44,677 nt of DNA from JANMAT01 sp031359995 (GCA_031359995.1 JANMAT010000089.1:1-44677); one strand, 5' to 3'; shown: positions 6,591 to 15,037, counted from the stretch's first letter. The notes: generated by a model from the sequence alone, not told the origin. Made by a program: numbers and translations.

Positions 6591-8671
6591 GCCACGAGGC
6601 GTTGCGGTCGGCCGGCCTCGATGTGCTGACCGAAGGACTGCTCGTGGTGGCCGCCGACGGCACCGTCGTCGAGATCAACGCGGTGGCGGCGCGCTGGCTG
6701 GGCATCGAGCGAGACGCCACCGCCGGCTCCGCCCTTCCCCCGGTCGCCCTCCTGGGCGGCGACGGGACGATGCTCGCGGCCCACGAGCACCCGTGGCACG
6801 TGGCCGCCGGCACCGCCGCGCCCGTCGAGGCGCTGCTGATCGGTCGAGCCGACGGCGACGACGTCGCGTGGCGCCGCGTCACCACGACACCCGTGCTCGC
6901 CGGTGGCACCGTGGCGGGGACCGCCTCGGTGATCGAGTCGTCCGGCCCGACCCGGAACGGCGCCTCTGGGACCGAGCGACAGGCCGTCGCCGAAGCGAGG
7001 GTCTCGGCCGCGTTCCTGGCGTCGCCGGTCGGCATCGCCATCCTGAGCGCCGAAGGTGTGGTGCGCGACGCCAACCCGGCGCTCAGCCAGCTCACGGCGC
7101 GCCACCACGACGACCTGGTCGGCGCCAACCTCGGCGCGCACGTGCTGCCCGAGGAGGCACCGAACCTGCGGGCCCGCCTCGCCGAGCTCTCCAGCGGACG
7201 AGACGACCGGGCCGAGCTCGAGCTGCGCATCCTCGACGGCGACGGTCAGGTGAAGTGGACGCTGGTCCACCTGGCCCGGTTGGCCGTCGCCCGAGGCCGG
7301 GAGCCCGAGGTCATCTGCCAGATGCTCGATGTGACCGATCGCCGCCAGTTCGAGGAGCAGCTTCGCCACGTCGCCGATCACGACTCGCTGACCGGGCTGC
7401 TCAACCGCCGCAGCTTCGAGCAGGTGCTCACCACCCACTGCGCCGAGGCCGAGCGCTACGGCCCCCAGGGCGCCCTGCTGCTGCTCGACATCGACCACTT
7501 CAAGATCGTCAACGACGCCCTGGGTCACCTGGCCGGTGATCAGCTCATCATCACCGTGGCCGAGCTGCTGCGCGACCGGCTGCGGGCCAGCGACACGGTG
7601 GCCCGCCTCGGCGGCGACGAGTTCGCGGCCCTGCTGCCCCATGCCTCGCGCGCCGAAGCCGAAGCGGTGGCCGACGCGCTGCTCCACGCCCTGCGCTCGC
7701 ACGCCGTGTCGCGCTCGCTCAACAGCAATCGCCCCTTCACGGTGTCGATCGGCGTGGCCCCGTTCGACCAGACCGACGTGACCCCCACCGAGATGCTCGC
7801 CGCCGCCGACCTCGCCATGTATGCCGCCAAGGAGGCCGGACGGGACCGCTGGGTGGCGGCCCAGCCCGTGTCGCGCACGCATCCTGTGCGCTCCAGCCGC
7901 GTCACGTGGGTCGAACGCATCGAGCAGGCCCTCGCCGCCGGCCACTTCGCCCTCATGGCCCAACCGATCGTGTCGCTGGAGACCGGTGAGGTGCGTCAAC
8001 AGGAGCTGCTCGTACGCATGCTCGACGACACCGAGCTGGTCAGCCCCGAGCGCTTCCTCTACCTGGCCGAGCGCGTCGACCTGGTCGGTCACATCGACCG
8101 TTGGGTCATCGAGCAGGCCGCCGATCTGCTGACCGCGCACGCCAACGATGCGTTCGACGTGTGCGTCAACGTGGCCGGCAAGTCGATGGCGTCACCGCTC
8201 GTGCTCGACGTGCTCGCCCAACGACTGACGAAGCCGGCGTTCGATCCGCGCCGCGTCGTGTTCGAGGTGAGCGAGTCGGCCGCCATGACCTCGGTGGCCA
8301 ACACCCAGCGCTTCGTCGAGCACGTGGCGACGCTCGGCTGCCGCAGCGCACTCGACGACTTCGGCGCCGGGCTCGGCAGCCTGTCGTACCTGAAGTACCT
8401 GCCGTTCGACATCCTGAAGATCGACGGCGCCGTGGTGTCCACGTGCCTGTCGTCGGCCATCGACCGCACGATCGTGACCGCCATCACCACGGTGGCCGAC
8501 GAGCTCGGCAAGCTGACGGTGGCCGAGAGCGTGCCCGACCAGGCCACGCTCGAGTTCCTTCGTCGGGCCGGCGTCGACCTGGCCCAGGGCTACTTCATCG
8601 GGCACCCGGTGCCGCTGACCTCGGTGTTCCCACCGGTCGCGGCCGCGGTGGCCAGGACCAACGGCGGCTGA
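6587..8671 (+). CDS. PAS-GGDEF-EAL cyclic di-GMP signalling protein
   Basis: This 694-residue protein has two PAS-like sensor regions (about 10-120 and 140-255), a GGDEF diguanylate cyclase domain (about 260-430) and an EAL phosphodiesterase domain (about 445-690). The active site GGDEF is intact at residues 342-346, and RASD five residues earlier matches the RxxD inhibitory site. The EAL motif itself reads ELL (Glu473), but the metal and catalytic residues seen in active enzymes are present (N of CVNVAG, E of VSES, DDFGAG, KIDG, AES, QGYFIG). Both c-di-GMP synthesis and breakdown are therefore possible. No membrane segment is seen. The GTG start overlaps the stop of the secreted upstream protein by four bases (GTGA). 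Confidence 0.9.
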   Translation: MSHEALRSAGLDVLTEGLLVVAADGTVVEINAVAARWLGIERDATAGSALPPVALLGGDGTMLAAHEHPWHVAAGTAAPVEALLIGRADGDDVAWRRVTTTPVLAGGTVAGTASVIESSGPTRNGASGTERQAVAEARVSAAFLASPVGIAILSAEGVVRDANPALSQLTARHHDDLVGANLGAHVLPEEAPNLRARLAELSSGRDDRAELELRILDGDGQVKWTLVHLARLAVARGREPEVICQMLDVTDRRQFEEQLRHVADHDSLTGLLNRRSFEQVLTTHCAEAERYGPQGALLLLDIDHFKIVNDALGHLAGDQLIITVAELLRDRLRASDTVARLGGDEFAALLPHASRAEAEAVADALLHALRSHAVSRSLNSNRPFTVSIGVAPFDQTDVTPTEMLAAADLAMYAAKEAGRDRWVAAQPVSRTHPVRSSRVTWVERIEQALAAGHFALMAQPIVSLETGEVRQQELLVRMLDDTELVSPERFLYLAERVDLVGHIDRWVIEQAADLLTAHANDAFDVCVNVAGKSMASPLVLDVLAQRLTKPAFDPRRVVFEVSESAAMTSVANTQRFVEHVATLGCRSALDDFGAGLGSLSYLKYLPFDILKIDGAVVSTCLSSAIDRTIVTAITTVADELGKLTVAESVPDQATLEFLRRAGVDLAQGYFIGHPVPLTSVFPPVAAAVARTNGG

Positions 8672-8674
8672 GGA

Positions 8675-8797
8675 TCAGCTCGCAGGCGTGCTCTTGCGGG
8701 CCTCGCCGCGGGCCTTGGCCGCCCGCGCCAGGCGATCGTGCTTCTTCCTGGTGCGATCGTGCTTCGAACGGCGGACGGCCATAGCTCCCTTACCCAT
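8675..8797 (-). CDS. small basic protein, 40 residues
   Basis: A short minus-strand frame starts MGKGAMAVRRSKHDRTRKKH and ends ARGEARKSTPAS. It is strongly basic (Arg, Lys, His) with a repeated KHDR motif and no hydrophobic segment, as expected of an RNA- or ribosome-associated peptide. An internal ATG at 8782 gives 35 residues and is preceded by GGGAG at a short distance. The upstream ATG at 8797 gives an MGKG start that recalls ribosomal protein THX, but similarity stops there. It lies between two genes, four bases after the GGDEF-EAL stop and on the opposite strand. Coding status rests on the clean frame and composition only. Confidence 0.45.
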   Translation of the reverse strand: MGKGAMAVRRSKHDRTRKKHDRLARAAKARGEARKSTPAS

Positions 8798-8851
8798 TCG
8801 GTTCACGCTAGGGGGACGCCGCCACTTCCACAAGCTCGCCCGGGATGACGT

Positions 8852-9721
8852 TCACTCGTGGTTCAGGAGCTGGATGAGGCTCGACGTGTCCCAGCGCCGA
8901 CCGCCGCGCGCCTCGACCTGGGCGTAGAACTGGTCGACGAGCGCGGCCACCGGGAGCCGGGCCCCGAGGCGGCGGGCCTCGGCCAGACAGATCCCGAGGT
9001 CCTTGCGCATCCACTCCACGGCGAAACCGAACTCGAACTCGTCGCGCACCATCGTGCGGCCGCGGTTCTCCATCTGCCACGACCCGGCGGCGCCCTTGCT
9101 GATGACCTCGATCACCTGGTCCATGTCGAGTCCCGCCTTCGCGCCCAGGTGGAGGCCCTCGGCCAGTCCCTGCACGAGCCCGGCGATGCACAGCTGGTTG
9201 ACCATCTTGGTCAGCTGCCCCGCGCCGGCCGGCCCCATGAGGGTGCATGCCCGGGCGTAGGCGTCGATCACCGGCGCGGCCACGGCGAACGTGTCGGGCT
9301 CACCGCCGCACATCACCGTGAGCACGCCGTTCTCGGCCCCGGCCTGCCCGCCCGACACCGGCGCGTCCAGGAAGCCCAACCCGCGCTCGACGGCCACGGC
9401 GGCGACCTCACGCGCCACGTCCGCCGAGGCCGTGGTGTGGTCGACGAGGATGGCGCCCGGTGCCATGCCGGCGAAGGCGCCGTCGGGGCCCAGCACCACG
9501 GCCCGCACGTCGTGGTCGTTGCCGACGCACATGAACACGAGCTCGGCACCCGCCACCGCCTCGCCGGGCGTGGCCCTCGTCCGCCCGCCATGGGCGGCCA
9601 CCCACTGCTCGGCCTTGACCGCGGTGCGGTTGTAGACGGTGACCGCATGACCGGCCGTGGACAGGTGTCGGGCCATCGGCGCACCCATCACGCCGAGCCC
9701 CAGGAACGCCACGTTGCTCAT
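8852..9721 (-). CDS. NAD(P)-dependent beta-hydroxyacid dehydrogenase (3-hydroxyisobutyrate dehydrogenase family)
   Basis: This 289-residue enzyme begins with a Rossmann nucleotide-binding motif, MSNVAFLGLGVMGAPMARHL, followed by VYNRT. The substrate-binding signature DAPVSGGQAGAENG is present (about residues 120-133), as is the catalytic Lys in GAGQLTKMVNQL (about 168-179). The family includes 3-hydroxyisobutyrate dehydrogenase, tartronate semialdehyde reductase and succinic semialdehyde reductases. The arginine in VYNRT favours NADPH over NADH, but this is weak evidence. The gene stands alone, divergent from the SRAP gene with about 70 bases between the starts, so the substrate cannot be read from context. 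Confidence 0.88.
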   Translation of the reverse strand: MSNVAFLGLGVMGAPMARHLSTAGHAVTVYNRTAVKAEQWVAAHGGRTRATPGEAVAGAELVFMCVGNDHDVRAVVLGPDGAFAGMAPGAILVDHTTASADVAREVAAVAVERGLGFLDAPVSGGQAGAENGVLTVMCGGEPDTFAVAAPVIDAYARACTLMGPAGAGQLTKMVNQLCIAGLVQGLAEGLHLGAKAGLDMDQVIEVISKGAAGSWQMENRGRTMVRDEFEFGFAVEWMRKDLGICLAEARRLGARLPVAALVDQFYAQVEARGGRRWDTSSLIQLLNHE

Positions 9722-9776
9722 GGGCCGACAGTCTGCCCGACCGACGACGGGCGCGGCCGCCCCGGGCCGCAGCCGT

Positions 9777-9782
9777 TACCCT
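9777..9782 (+). promoter_or_regulatory. -10 box TACCCT for leaderless start at 9790
   Basis: TACCCT ends seven bases before the ATG of the SRAP gene, which has no Shine-Dalgarno sequence. The Cys2 residue needed for catalysis directly follows this start, which supports it. Confidence 0.4.
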
Positions 9783-9789
9783 CGCCGGC

Positions 9790-10539
9790 ATGTGCGGCCG
9801 CTTCGTCTCAGCCACCCCACCCGAAGAGATGGCCGCCTACTTCGGCGCCACGGTGGCCACGGACGAGCTGCCCGCCAACTACAACGTGGCGCCCACCAAC
9901 GACATCTACGCGGTGGTCCACACGGCGGCCGGGCCTCAGCTCCAGGCCTTCCACTGGGGTCTCGTCCCGGTGTGGGCCAAGGAGCAGAAGATCGGGCAGA
10001 AGATGATCAACGCCCGCGCCGAGACCCTGGAGGAGAAGGCAGCCTTCAAGAACGTGTTCCGCAAGTACCGCTGCATCGTGCCGGTCGACGGCTTCTACGA
10101 GTGGAAGACGGTGCCCGGCCTGCTGAACAAGAACGGCAAGCCGGCCAAGCAACCGATGTACATCCACCGCCTCGACGGCGAGCCGTTGGCCTTCGCCGGC
10201 CTGTGGTCGGCGTGGCGCGACCCGTCGCAGCCCGACGACGCGCCCCGGTTGCATTCGGCCACCATCGTGACCACGTCGGCCAACGGCGACATGGCACCCG
10301 TGCACGATCGCATGCCGGTGATCCTGCCGGCGTCGAAGTGGGCCGAGTGGCTCGACCCGGCGAACAACGATCTCGAGGCGCTCGGCGGTCTGCTGGTGCC
10401 GGCACCCGACGGCCTCCTGACCATGCACCCCGTGTCGACCGAGGTGAACAACGTCCGCAACAAGGGCGGGCACCTCACCGACGCGGCGCCCGAGCTCGGC
10501 TCGCCCGAGGGGACCGAGGCCGAGGGTCGCCTGCTGTAG
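9790..10539 (+). CDS. SRAP (SOS response-associated peptidase) family protein, YedK/HMCES-like
   Basis: This 249-residue protein begins MCGRF. After removal of Met, Cys2 forms a thiazolidine crosslink with abasic sites in single-stranded DNA, which shields them. The supporting residues are visible: the Asn of NYNVAPTN, the Glu of FYEWK and the His of HDRMPVIL. The RAET-type motif (INARAET) is also typical. The protein acts in the cytoplasm on damaged replication forks. The start is fixed because Cys must be residue 2. The stop is six bases from the end of the convergent lipoprotein hydrolase gene. Confidence 0.93.
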   Translation: MCGRFVSATPPEEMAAYFGATVATDELPANYNVAPTNDIYAVVHTAAGPQLQAFHWGLVPVWAKEQKIGQKMINARAETLEEKAAFKNVFRKYRCIVPVDGFYEWKTVPGLLNKNGKPAKQPMYIHRLDGEPLAFAGLWSAWRDPSQPDDAPRLHSATIVTTSANGDMAPVHDRMPVILPASKWAEWLDPANNDLEALGGLLVPAPDGLLTMHPVSTEVNNVRNKGGHLTDAAPELGSPEGTEAEGRLL

Positions 10540-10545
10540 GTCGGT

Positions 10546-11367
10546 TCAGGTGGCGGCGAACTTCTCGAACAGGTCGAAGAGCTGCGCACCCGTGAGCGAC
10601 TCGATGATGTGGCCCTCGCCGGGCCGCACGTCGAGGCTGACCTTGCCACCGAGCTTCGTCAGCGCGTCGCGCGTCGCCTCGGCCGACTGCCGCCAGCCGC
10701 TGTCGTCGCCCCCCACGATCATGACCACCGGCACGTTCTTCAGGCCGACCAGCTTGGCCGCGTCGGACGACTCCGGCGGATAGCCCGGCCACACGACGAG
10801 CGACCGGAACCGGTCGGGGTGGTCGAGGGCGGCGCGGAACGCGGAGAGGCCACCGTTGCTCACACCCGACAGGTGGACCTTGCCACCGGCGGGCGGGTAC
10901 TCGGCGCTGAGCGCGTCGAGCAGGCCCGGCACCAGGGCCGCCGACGCCCCGTCGTAGAACAGACCGGTGGCCGGTGCGGCGGGGGAGAGGACCACCCACC
11001 CCCGCCGGGCCGCCTCGGCCGCCCACGTTCGCTTCACGATGCTGATGGTGAGATCACGGTCCTGGCCGCCGGGCGGGAACGTGAACACGGTCGGGTAGGC
11101 GCGCCCGGCCACGTGACCGGGCGGCAGGGCGACGACGACGTCGATGGGGGTTCCCTGCACGGTGATCGTCTCGACCGCAGGGTCGGTGCTACCGGCGGGC
11201 ACGGGCGTGGTCGACGACCGTGCCGTCGAGGTGGGCCCGGCCGGGCCCGACGGTTCGGGGCCCTCGGGCTTGGGCGTGGTGCGCGTGGTGCCGGCGCCGT
11301 AGCTCGACGCGCAGGCGCCGAGCACCGCCACGGCCAGCACCACACGGAGCGGGCGACCCATCTTCAC
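10546..11367 (-). CDS. secreted lipoprotein alpha/beta hydrolase (esterase/feruloyl esterase-like)
   Basis: This 273-residue protein has a lipoprotein signal peptide with the lipobox LGAC (Cys19). A Thr/Pro/Ser-rich linker of about 45 residues follows, then an alpha/beta hydrolase fold. The nucleophile elbow is GVSNGG, the acid is probably in GGDDSGW, and the base is His in GEGHII, which gives a Ser-Asp-His triad. It resembles small PHB depolymerase or esterase D-type enzymes; the substrate is unknown. The GTG start overlaps the stop of the HIT gene as GTGA, so the two are co-translated. It would be anchored on the outer face of the cytoplasmic membrane. Confidence 0.75.
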   Translation of the reverse strand: MKMGRPLRVVLAVAVLGACASSYGAGTTRTTPKPEGPEPSGPAGPTSTARSSTTPVPAGSTDPAVETITVQGTPIDVVVALPPGHVAGRAYPTVFTFPPGGQDRDLTISIVKRTWAAEAARRGWVVLSPAAPATGLFYDGASAALVPGLLDALSAEYPPAGGKVHLSGVSNGGLSAFRAALDHPDRFRSLVVWPGYPPESSDAAKLVGLKNVPVVMIVGGDDSGWRQSAEATRDALTKLGGKVSLDVRPGEGHIIESLTGAQLFDLFEKFAAT

Positions 11368-11792
11368 GACACGGCGTCGACTTCGGCGCGTCCCGCGGCC
11401 CGCAGCGCGCCACGGAGCCGGCTCGCCGCCGAGTCGAACGCCTCACGGTCGACCGAGTGCGCAGCGTTGGCGAAGTTCAGCTGGGCCATGTCGGTGGTGG
11501 GGACCACGTGCACGTGCACGTGGGGAACCTCGTAGCCGGCCACGATCAGGCCGATGCGCTCGCACGGGAAGGCGGTCTGCTGGGCCTGCCCGATGGCGTG
11601 GGAGACGGCCATGAGATGGGTGGTGATCTCGACCGGCAGATCGACCCAGTGATCGACCTCGGCCCGGGGCACGACCAGCACGTGCCCGTCGGCCAGGGGG
11701 TTGATCGACAGAAAGGCCACGCAGACGTCATCACGCCAGACGAAGGTGCCCGGGATCTCGCCGTTGATGATGCGGGTGAAGATCGTCGGCAT
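11364..11792 (-). CDS. HIT family nucleotide hydrolase/transferase
   Basis: This 142-residue protein has the histidine triad HVHVHVVP at residues 91-98 (His91, His93, His95) and the N-terminal CFCRI-like segment TIFTRIINGEIPG. HIT proteins hydrolyse or transfer nucleoside monophosphates, for example from Ap4A or adenosine phosphoramidates. The start MPTIF at 11792 is preceded by GGATGGGGGG and fits the family length; an in-frame ATG 27 bases upstream adds residues that the family lacks. It heads a two-gene unit with the lipoprotein hydrolase. Confidence 0.9.
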   Translation of the reverse strand: MPTIFTRIINGEIPGTFVWRDDVCVAFLSINPLADGHVLVVPRAEVDHWVDLPVEITTHLMAVSHAIGQAQQTAFPCERIGLIVAGYEVPHVHVHVVPTTDMAQLNFANAAHSVDREAFDSAASRLRGALRAAGRAEVDAVS

Positions 11793-11851
11793 GCCCCCCA
11801 TCCTTGCATCCGCCCGCACCCAGGACGCCGGCCCGGCGGTGCCCCGCGGCG

Positions 11852-11857
11852 TAGCAT
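11852..11857 (+). promoter_or_regulatory. -10 box TAGCAT upstream of the pgsA-like gene
   Basis: TAGCAT ends seven bases before an ATG at 11865 that opens a 15-codon frame. The spacing matches the other apparently leaderless starts of the window. Confidence 0.4.
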
Positions 11858-11864
11858 CTTTTCC

Positions 11865-11912
11865 ATGCGTTCCACGGCGACCTCGACGAACCTGGGAGAC
11901 CGCCCGTGGTGA
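11865..11912 (+). CDS. possible 15-residue leader peptide coupled to the CDP-alcohol phosphatidyltransferase gene
   Basis: An ATG seven bases after a TAGCAT box reads MRSTATSTNLGDRPW and stops with TGA at 11910-11912. The stop overlaps the downstream gene start (GTG at 11906 or 11909). GGGAG at 11894-11898, inside this frame, is the Shine-Dalgarno sequence of the downstream gene. Translation of the peptide could therefore control access to that site. There is no run of one regulatory amino acid to suggest attenuation. Confidence 0.4.
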   Translation: MRSTATSTNLGDRPW

Positions 11913-12514
11913 CCGCCCCCACCACCGTGGCGCCCGACCGCCTGCTCACCGTTCCGAACGTCATCTCGGTCATCCGCCTGTGCTGCCTGCCGGTGTTCCT
12001 GTGGCTGCTGTTCGGACGGGACACCCGGGTGGCTGCCGCCCTGCTGCTCGGGGGCCTGGGGGCCACCGACTGGATCGACGGCTACATCGCCCGCCACTTC
12101 GACCAGGTGTCCGAGCTCGGCAAGGTGCTCGACCCCACCGCCGACCGGCTGCTGTTCATCGTCGGCATCGGCGCCATGATCGTGGACGGTTCGGTGCCGT
12201 TGTGGTTCGCCTGGGTGGCGGTCGCCCGCGAGGCCGTGGTCAGCGTGGTCCTCGTCGTGCTGTACCTGGCCGGCATGAAGCGCTTCGACGTGAGCTGGTG
12301 GGGCAAGAGCGGCACGTTCGGGCTCATGTTCGCCTTCCCCGGCTTCCTTCTGGCGGCGGGCACCCACGGCACGGCGTCCGACGCCTGGCGCATCGGAGCC
12401 TGGCTGTGCGGCATCCCCGGTCTGGTGTTCAGCTACTACGCCGCCGCGCTCTACGTCCCGCAGATGCGGGCATCGCTCGCCGCCGGGCGACAGGAACGGA
12501 AGCAGCGGTCGTGA
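11906..12514 (+). CDS. CDP-alcohol phosphatidyltransferase (PgsA-like)
   Basis: This 202-residue multi-spanning membrane enzyme carries the complete CDP-alcohol phosphotransferase motif. It reads D55-WI-D58-G-YI-A62-R63, then Gly72, Asp76 and Asp80. The hydrophobic segments span about residues 18-37, 42-52, 84-105, 110-125 and 140-190. The family transfers a phosphatidyl group from CDP-diacylglycerol to glycerol 3-phosphate, inositol phosphate or another alcohol. Phosphatidylglycerophosphate synthase is the default, but specificity cannot be fixed here. Two GTG codons (11906 and 11909) could start it. Its stop overlaps the next start as GTGA. Confidence 0.85.
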   Translation: MVTAPTTVAPDRLLTVPNVISVIRLCCLPVFLWLLFGRDTRVAAALLLGGLGATDWIDGYIARHFDQVSELGKVLDPTADRLLFIVGIGAMIVDGSVPLWFAWVAVAREAVVSVVLVVLYLAGMKRFDVSWWGKSGTFGLMFAFPGFLLAAGTHGTASDAWRIGAWLCGIPGLVFSYYAAALYVPQMRASLAAGRQERKQRS

Positions 12515-14994
12515 AGGCGGTCATCATGGCCGGGGGCGAGGGCACCCGGCTGCGACCGCTCACCTCGAACGCACCCAAGCCCATGCTCCCCGTGGCCAAC
12601 CGGCCGATGATGGAGCACGTCGTCAACCTGTTGAAGCGGCACGGTTTCGACGAGATCGTCGTCACGGTGGCCTTCATGGCCAACGCCATCAAGAACTACT
12701 TCGGCGACGGCTCCGAGTTCGGCGTGACGATCACCTACGCCAACGAGCCCACGCCTCTGGGCACCGCCGGCAGCGTGCGCAACGCCGCCGACCAGCTCGA
12801 CGAGCGCTTCCTGGTGATCTCCGGCGACGTCATCACCGACATCGACCTCACGAAGCTCGTGCAGTTCCACGACGAGCGCGAGGCCGTGGCCACCATCGGC
12901 CTCATTCGTGTACCGAACCCGCTCGAGTTCGGCATCGTCATCACGCGCGACGACGGGACCATCGACCGGTTCCTCGAGAAGCCCACCTGGGGTCAGGTGT
13001 TCTCCGACACCATCAACACGGGCATCTACGTCCTCGAGCCGTCGATCTTCGACGTGATCCCGCCCGAGCGCGCCGTCGACTTCTCGGGCGAGGTGTTCCC
13101 CAGGCTGCTGGCCGATGGCCGGCCGCTGTACGGCGCCGTCGCCGAGGGCTACTGGGAGGACGTCGGCACGCTCGAGGCGTACCTGCGGGCCCACAAGGAC
13201 GTGCTCGACGAGCGCGTCGCCCTCGACATCCCCGGCTTCCACGTGAGCGAAGGCGTATGGCTCGGCGAGGGGGCCGAGGTCGACCCCGACGCCCAGCTGA
13301 TCGGCCCCGCCATCATCGGGCCGGGCAGCACCATCGGCGCCGGTTGCCGGCTCGGCGAGTACGTGGTGCTCGGCTCGAACGTGCGCCTCATCGGCGACGC
13401 CGACCTCGAACGGTCGGTGCTCCACGACAACGTCTACGTGGCCAGCCGGGCCCGCATGCGCGGCACGATCGTGGGCCGGTCCAGCAACCTGCGGGCCAAC
13501 GTGCGCTGCGACGAGGGCGTGGTGCTCGGCGACGAGGTGTTCGTCGGCACCGACGCTGTGCTCGGCAACGACGTCAAGGTCTACCCGTTCAAGACGATCG
13601 AGGACGGCGCCGTCGTCAACTCCTCGATCGTGTGGGAGAGCCGCGGGGCTCGCAGCCTGTTCGGCCGCAGCGGTGTCACCGGGCTGGCCAACGTCGACAT
13701 CACCCCTGAGCTCGCCACCCGACTGGCCATGGCCTACGGCACCAGCCTGCGCAAGGGCGTCACCGTGGTCACCTCACGCGACTCGTCGCGGGCGGCCCGC
13801 ATGCTGAAGCGCTCGATCATGGCCGGGCTGAACGCCACCGGCGTGAACGTGCTCGACCTCGAGGTCGCCGGCATCCCGGTGACCCGCTTCCTGACCCGCT
13901 CGCCGCGCGCCGTGGGCGGTCTGTCGGTGCGGCTCGTACCCGACGACCCCCAGTCGGTGCGCATCCGCTTCTTCGACACCGGCGGCGTCGACATCTCCGA
14001 AGAGGCGCAGCGCAAGATCGAGCGACTGTTCCAGCGGGAGGACCACCGGCGGGCGCTGCCGGCCGAGATCGGCGACATCGGCTTCCCCCCGCGCGCCCTC
14101 GAGGACTACACCGCCACGCTGGAAGGCACCGTCGAGGCCGCCGCCATCGCCGAGCACGCCTTCAAGCTCGTGCTCGACTACAACTACGGCGCCACGTCGT
14201 TCGTGATGCCCAACGTGCTGTCGAAGCTGGGCGCCGACGTGCTGGCCGTGAACCCCTACGCCTCCACGCAGGGCATGATCTCCGTCGATCCCACTGCGGC
14301 GGCCGAGCGGGTGGCCGCTCTCGTGCGGGCCTCCGGTGCCCATCTCGGTGCCCTGTTCGACGCCGACGGTGAGCGGCTCACGCTGGTCGACGACTCGGGC
14401 CACGTGCTGACCAACACCGAGGCCATGCTGGTGTTCGTCGACCTCGTGTGCGACCACCTGTTGGGCGACACGGTGGCCGTGCCGGTCAACGCCACCCGGG
14501 TGGTGGACGCCCTGGCCACGAGCCGCGGTGTGCACGTACGCCACACCAAGATCGCCACCTCGGCGCTCATGGACGCGGCCACCGAGCCGGGCGTCGGCTT
14601 CGCCACCGACGGCGAGGGCGGTTACATCCTGCCCGGGTTCCTGCCCGCCTTCGACGCCGCCGCCGCACTCGTGAAGGTCATGGACCTGCTGGCCCGCAGC
14701 GGGCGCACCCTGTCGCAGGTGCGCGATGGGCTGCCCCGTGTCCACCAGACGCGCGAGACCGTGGTCACCCCGTGGGAGCAGAAGGGTCTGGTGATGCGCT
14801 CCCTGGTGGAAGGAGCCGACCGTGAGGTCGTGCTGGTCGACGGGGTCAAGCTCCTGCACGGCGACGCCTGGGTGCTGGCCCTGCCCGACCCGGAGGAGCC
14901 GGTGACCCACGTCTGGGCCGAGGCGGCCACCGATGCCGACGCCCGTCGACTCGCTCAGGAGTACGTGCGCCGGATTCGGCAACTCTTACGCTGA
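12511..14994 (+). CDS. nucleotidyltransferase / left-handed beta-helix / degenerate phosphomutase fusion (mannose-1-phosphate guanylyltransferase-like)
   Basis: This 827-residue fusion starts with a sugar-1-phosphate nucleotidyltransferase domain (about 1-235, with GGEGTRLRPLT and the lysine of EKP). A hexapeptide beta-helix follows (about 250-370), then a phosphomannomutase/phosphoglucomutase-like region (about 385-827). The first part should make an NDP-sugar such as GDP-mannose. The mutase part has lost its key loops: the TASHNP serine loop is replaced by VRLVPDDP (about 473-480), the metal loop DGDGDR reads DADGERL (from Asp617), the sugar loop reads TDGEGGYILP, and the phosphate loop reads LPDPEEP instead of RPSGTEP. 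It is therefore probably a non-catalytic partner domain. The GTG start overlaps the upstream stop by four bases. Confidence 0.85.
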   Translation: MKAVIMAGGEGTRLRPLTSNAPKPMLPVANRPMMEHVVNLLKRHGFDEIVVTVAFMANAIKNYFGDGSEFGVTITYANEPTPLGTAGSVRNAADQLDERFLVISGDVITDIDLTKLVQFHDEREAVATIGLIRVPNPLEFGIVITRDDGTIDRFLEKPTWGQVFSDTINTGIYVLEPSIFDVIPPERAVDFSGEVFPRLLADGRPLYGAVAEGYWEDVGTLEAYLRAHKDVLDERVALDIPGFHVSEGVWLGEGAEVDPDAQLIGPAIIGPGSTIGAGCRLGEYVVLGSNVRLIGDADLERSVLHDNVYVASRARMRGTIVGRSSNLRANVRCDEGVVLGDEVFVGTDAVLGNDVKVYPFKTIEDGAVVNSSIVWESRGARSLFGRSGVTGLANVDITPELATRLAMAYGTSLRKGVTVVTSRDSSRAARMLKRSIMAGLNATGVNVLDLEVAGIPVTRFLTRSPRAVGGLSVRLVPDDPQSVRIRFFDTGGVDISEEAQRKIERLFQREDHRRALPAEIGDIGFPPRALEDYTATLEGTVEAAAIAEHAFKLVLDYNYGATSFVMPNVLSKLGADVLAVNPYASTQGMISVDPTAAAERVAALVRASGAHLGALFDADGERLTLVDDSGHVLTNTEAMLVFVDLVCDHLLGDTVAVPVNATRVVDALATSRGVHVRHTKIATSALMDAATEPGVGFATDGEGGYILPGFLPAFDAAAALVKVMDLLARSGRTLSQVRDGLPRVHQTRETVVTPWEQKGLVMRSLVEGADREVVLVDGVKLLHGDAWVLALPDPEEPVTHVWAEAATDADARRLAQEYVRRIRQLLR

Positions 14995-15023
14995 CCTCGG
15001 CGACCGAGGGGTCCGCCATTGGC

Positions 15024-15029
15024 TAACGT
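15024..15029 (+). promoter_or_regulatory. -10 box TAACGT for leaderless start of gcvH
   Basis: TAACGT ends eight bases before the ATG at 15038. The same hexamer at the same distance precedes the Lin0512 gene at 2949. Confidence 0.4.
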
Positions 15030-15037
15030 CAGGCCCC

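Noticed and set aside
14933..15037. Longer N-terminus for gcvH
   Set aside because: The extra 35 residues overlap the preceding gene and are absent from H proteins; the ATG at 15038 has its own -10 box.
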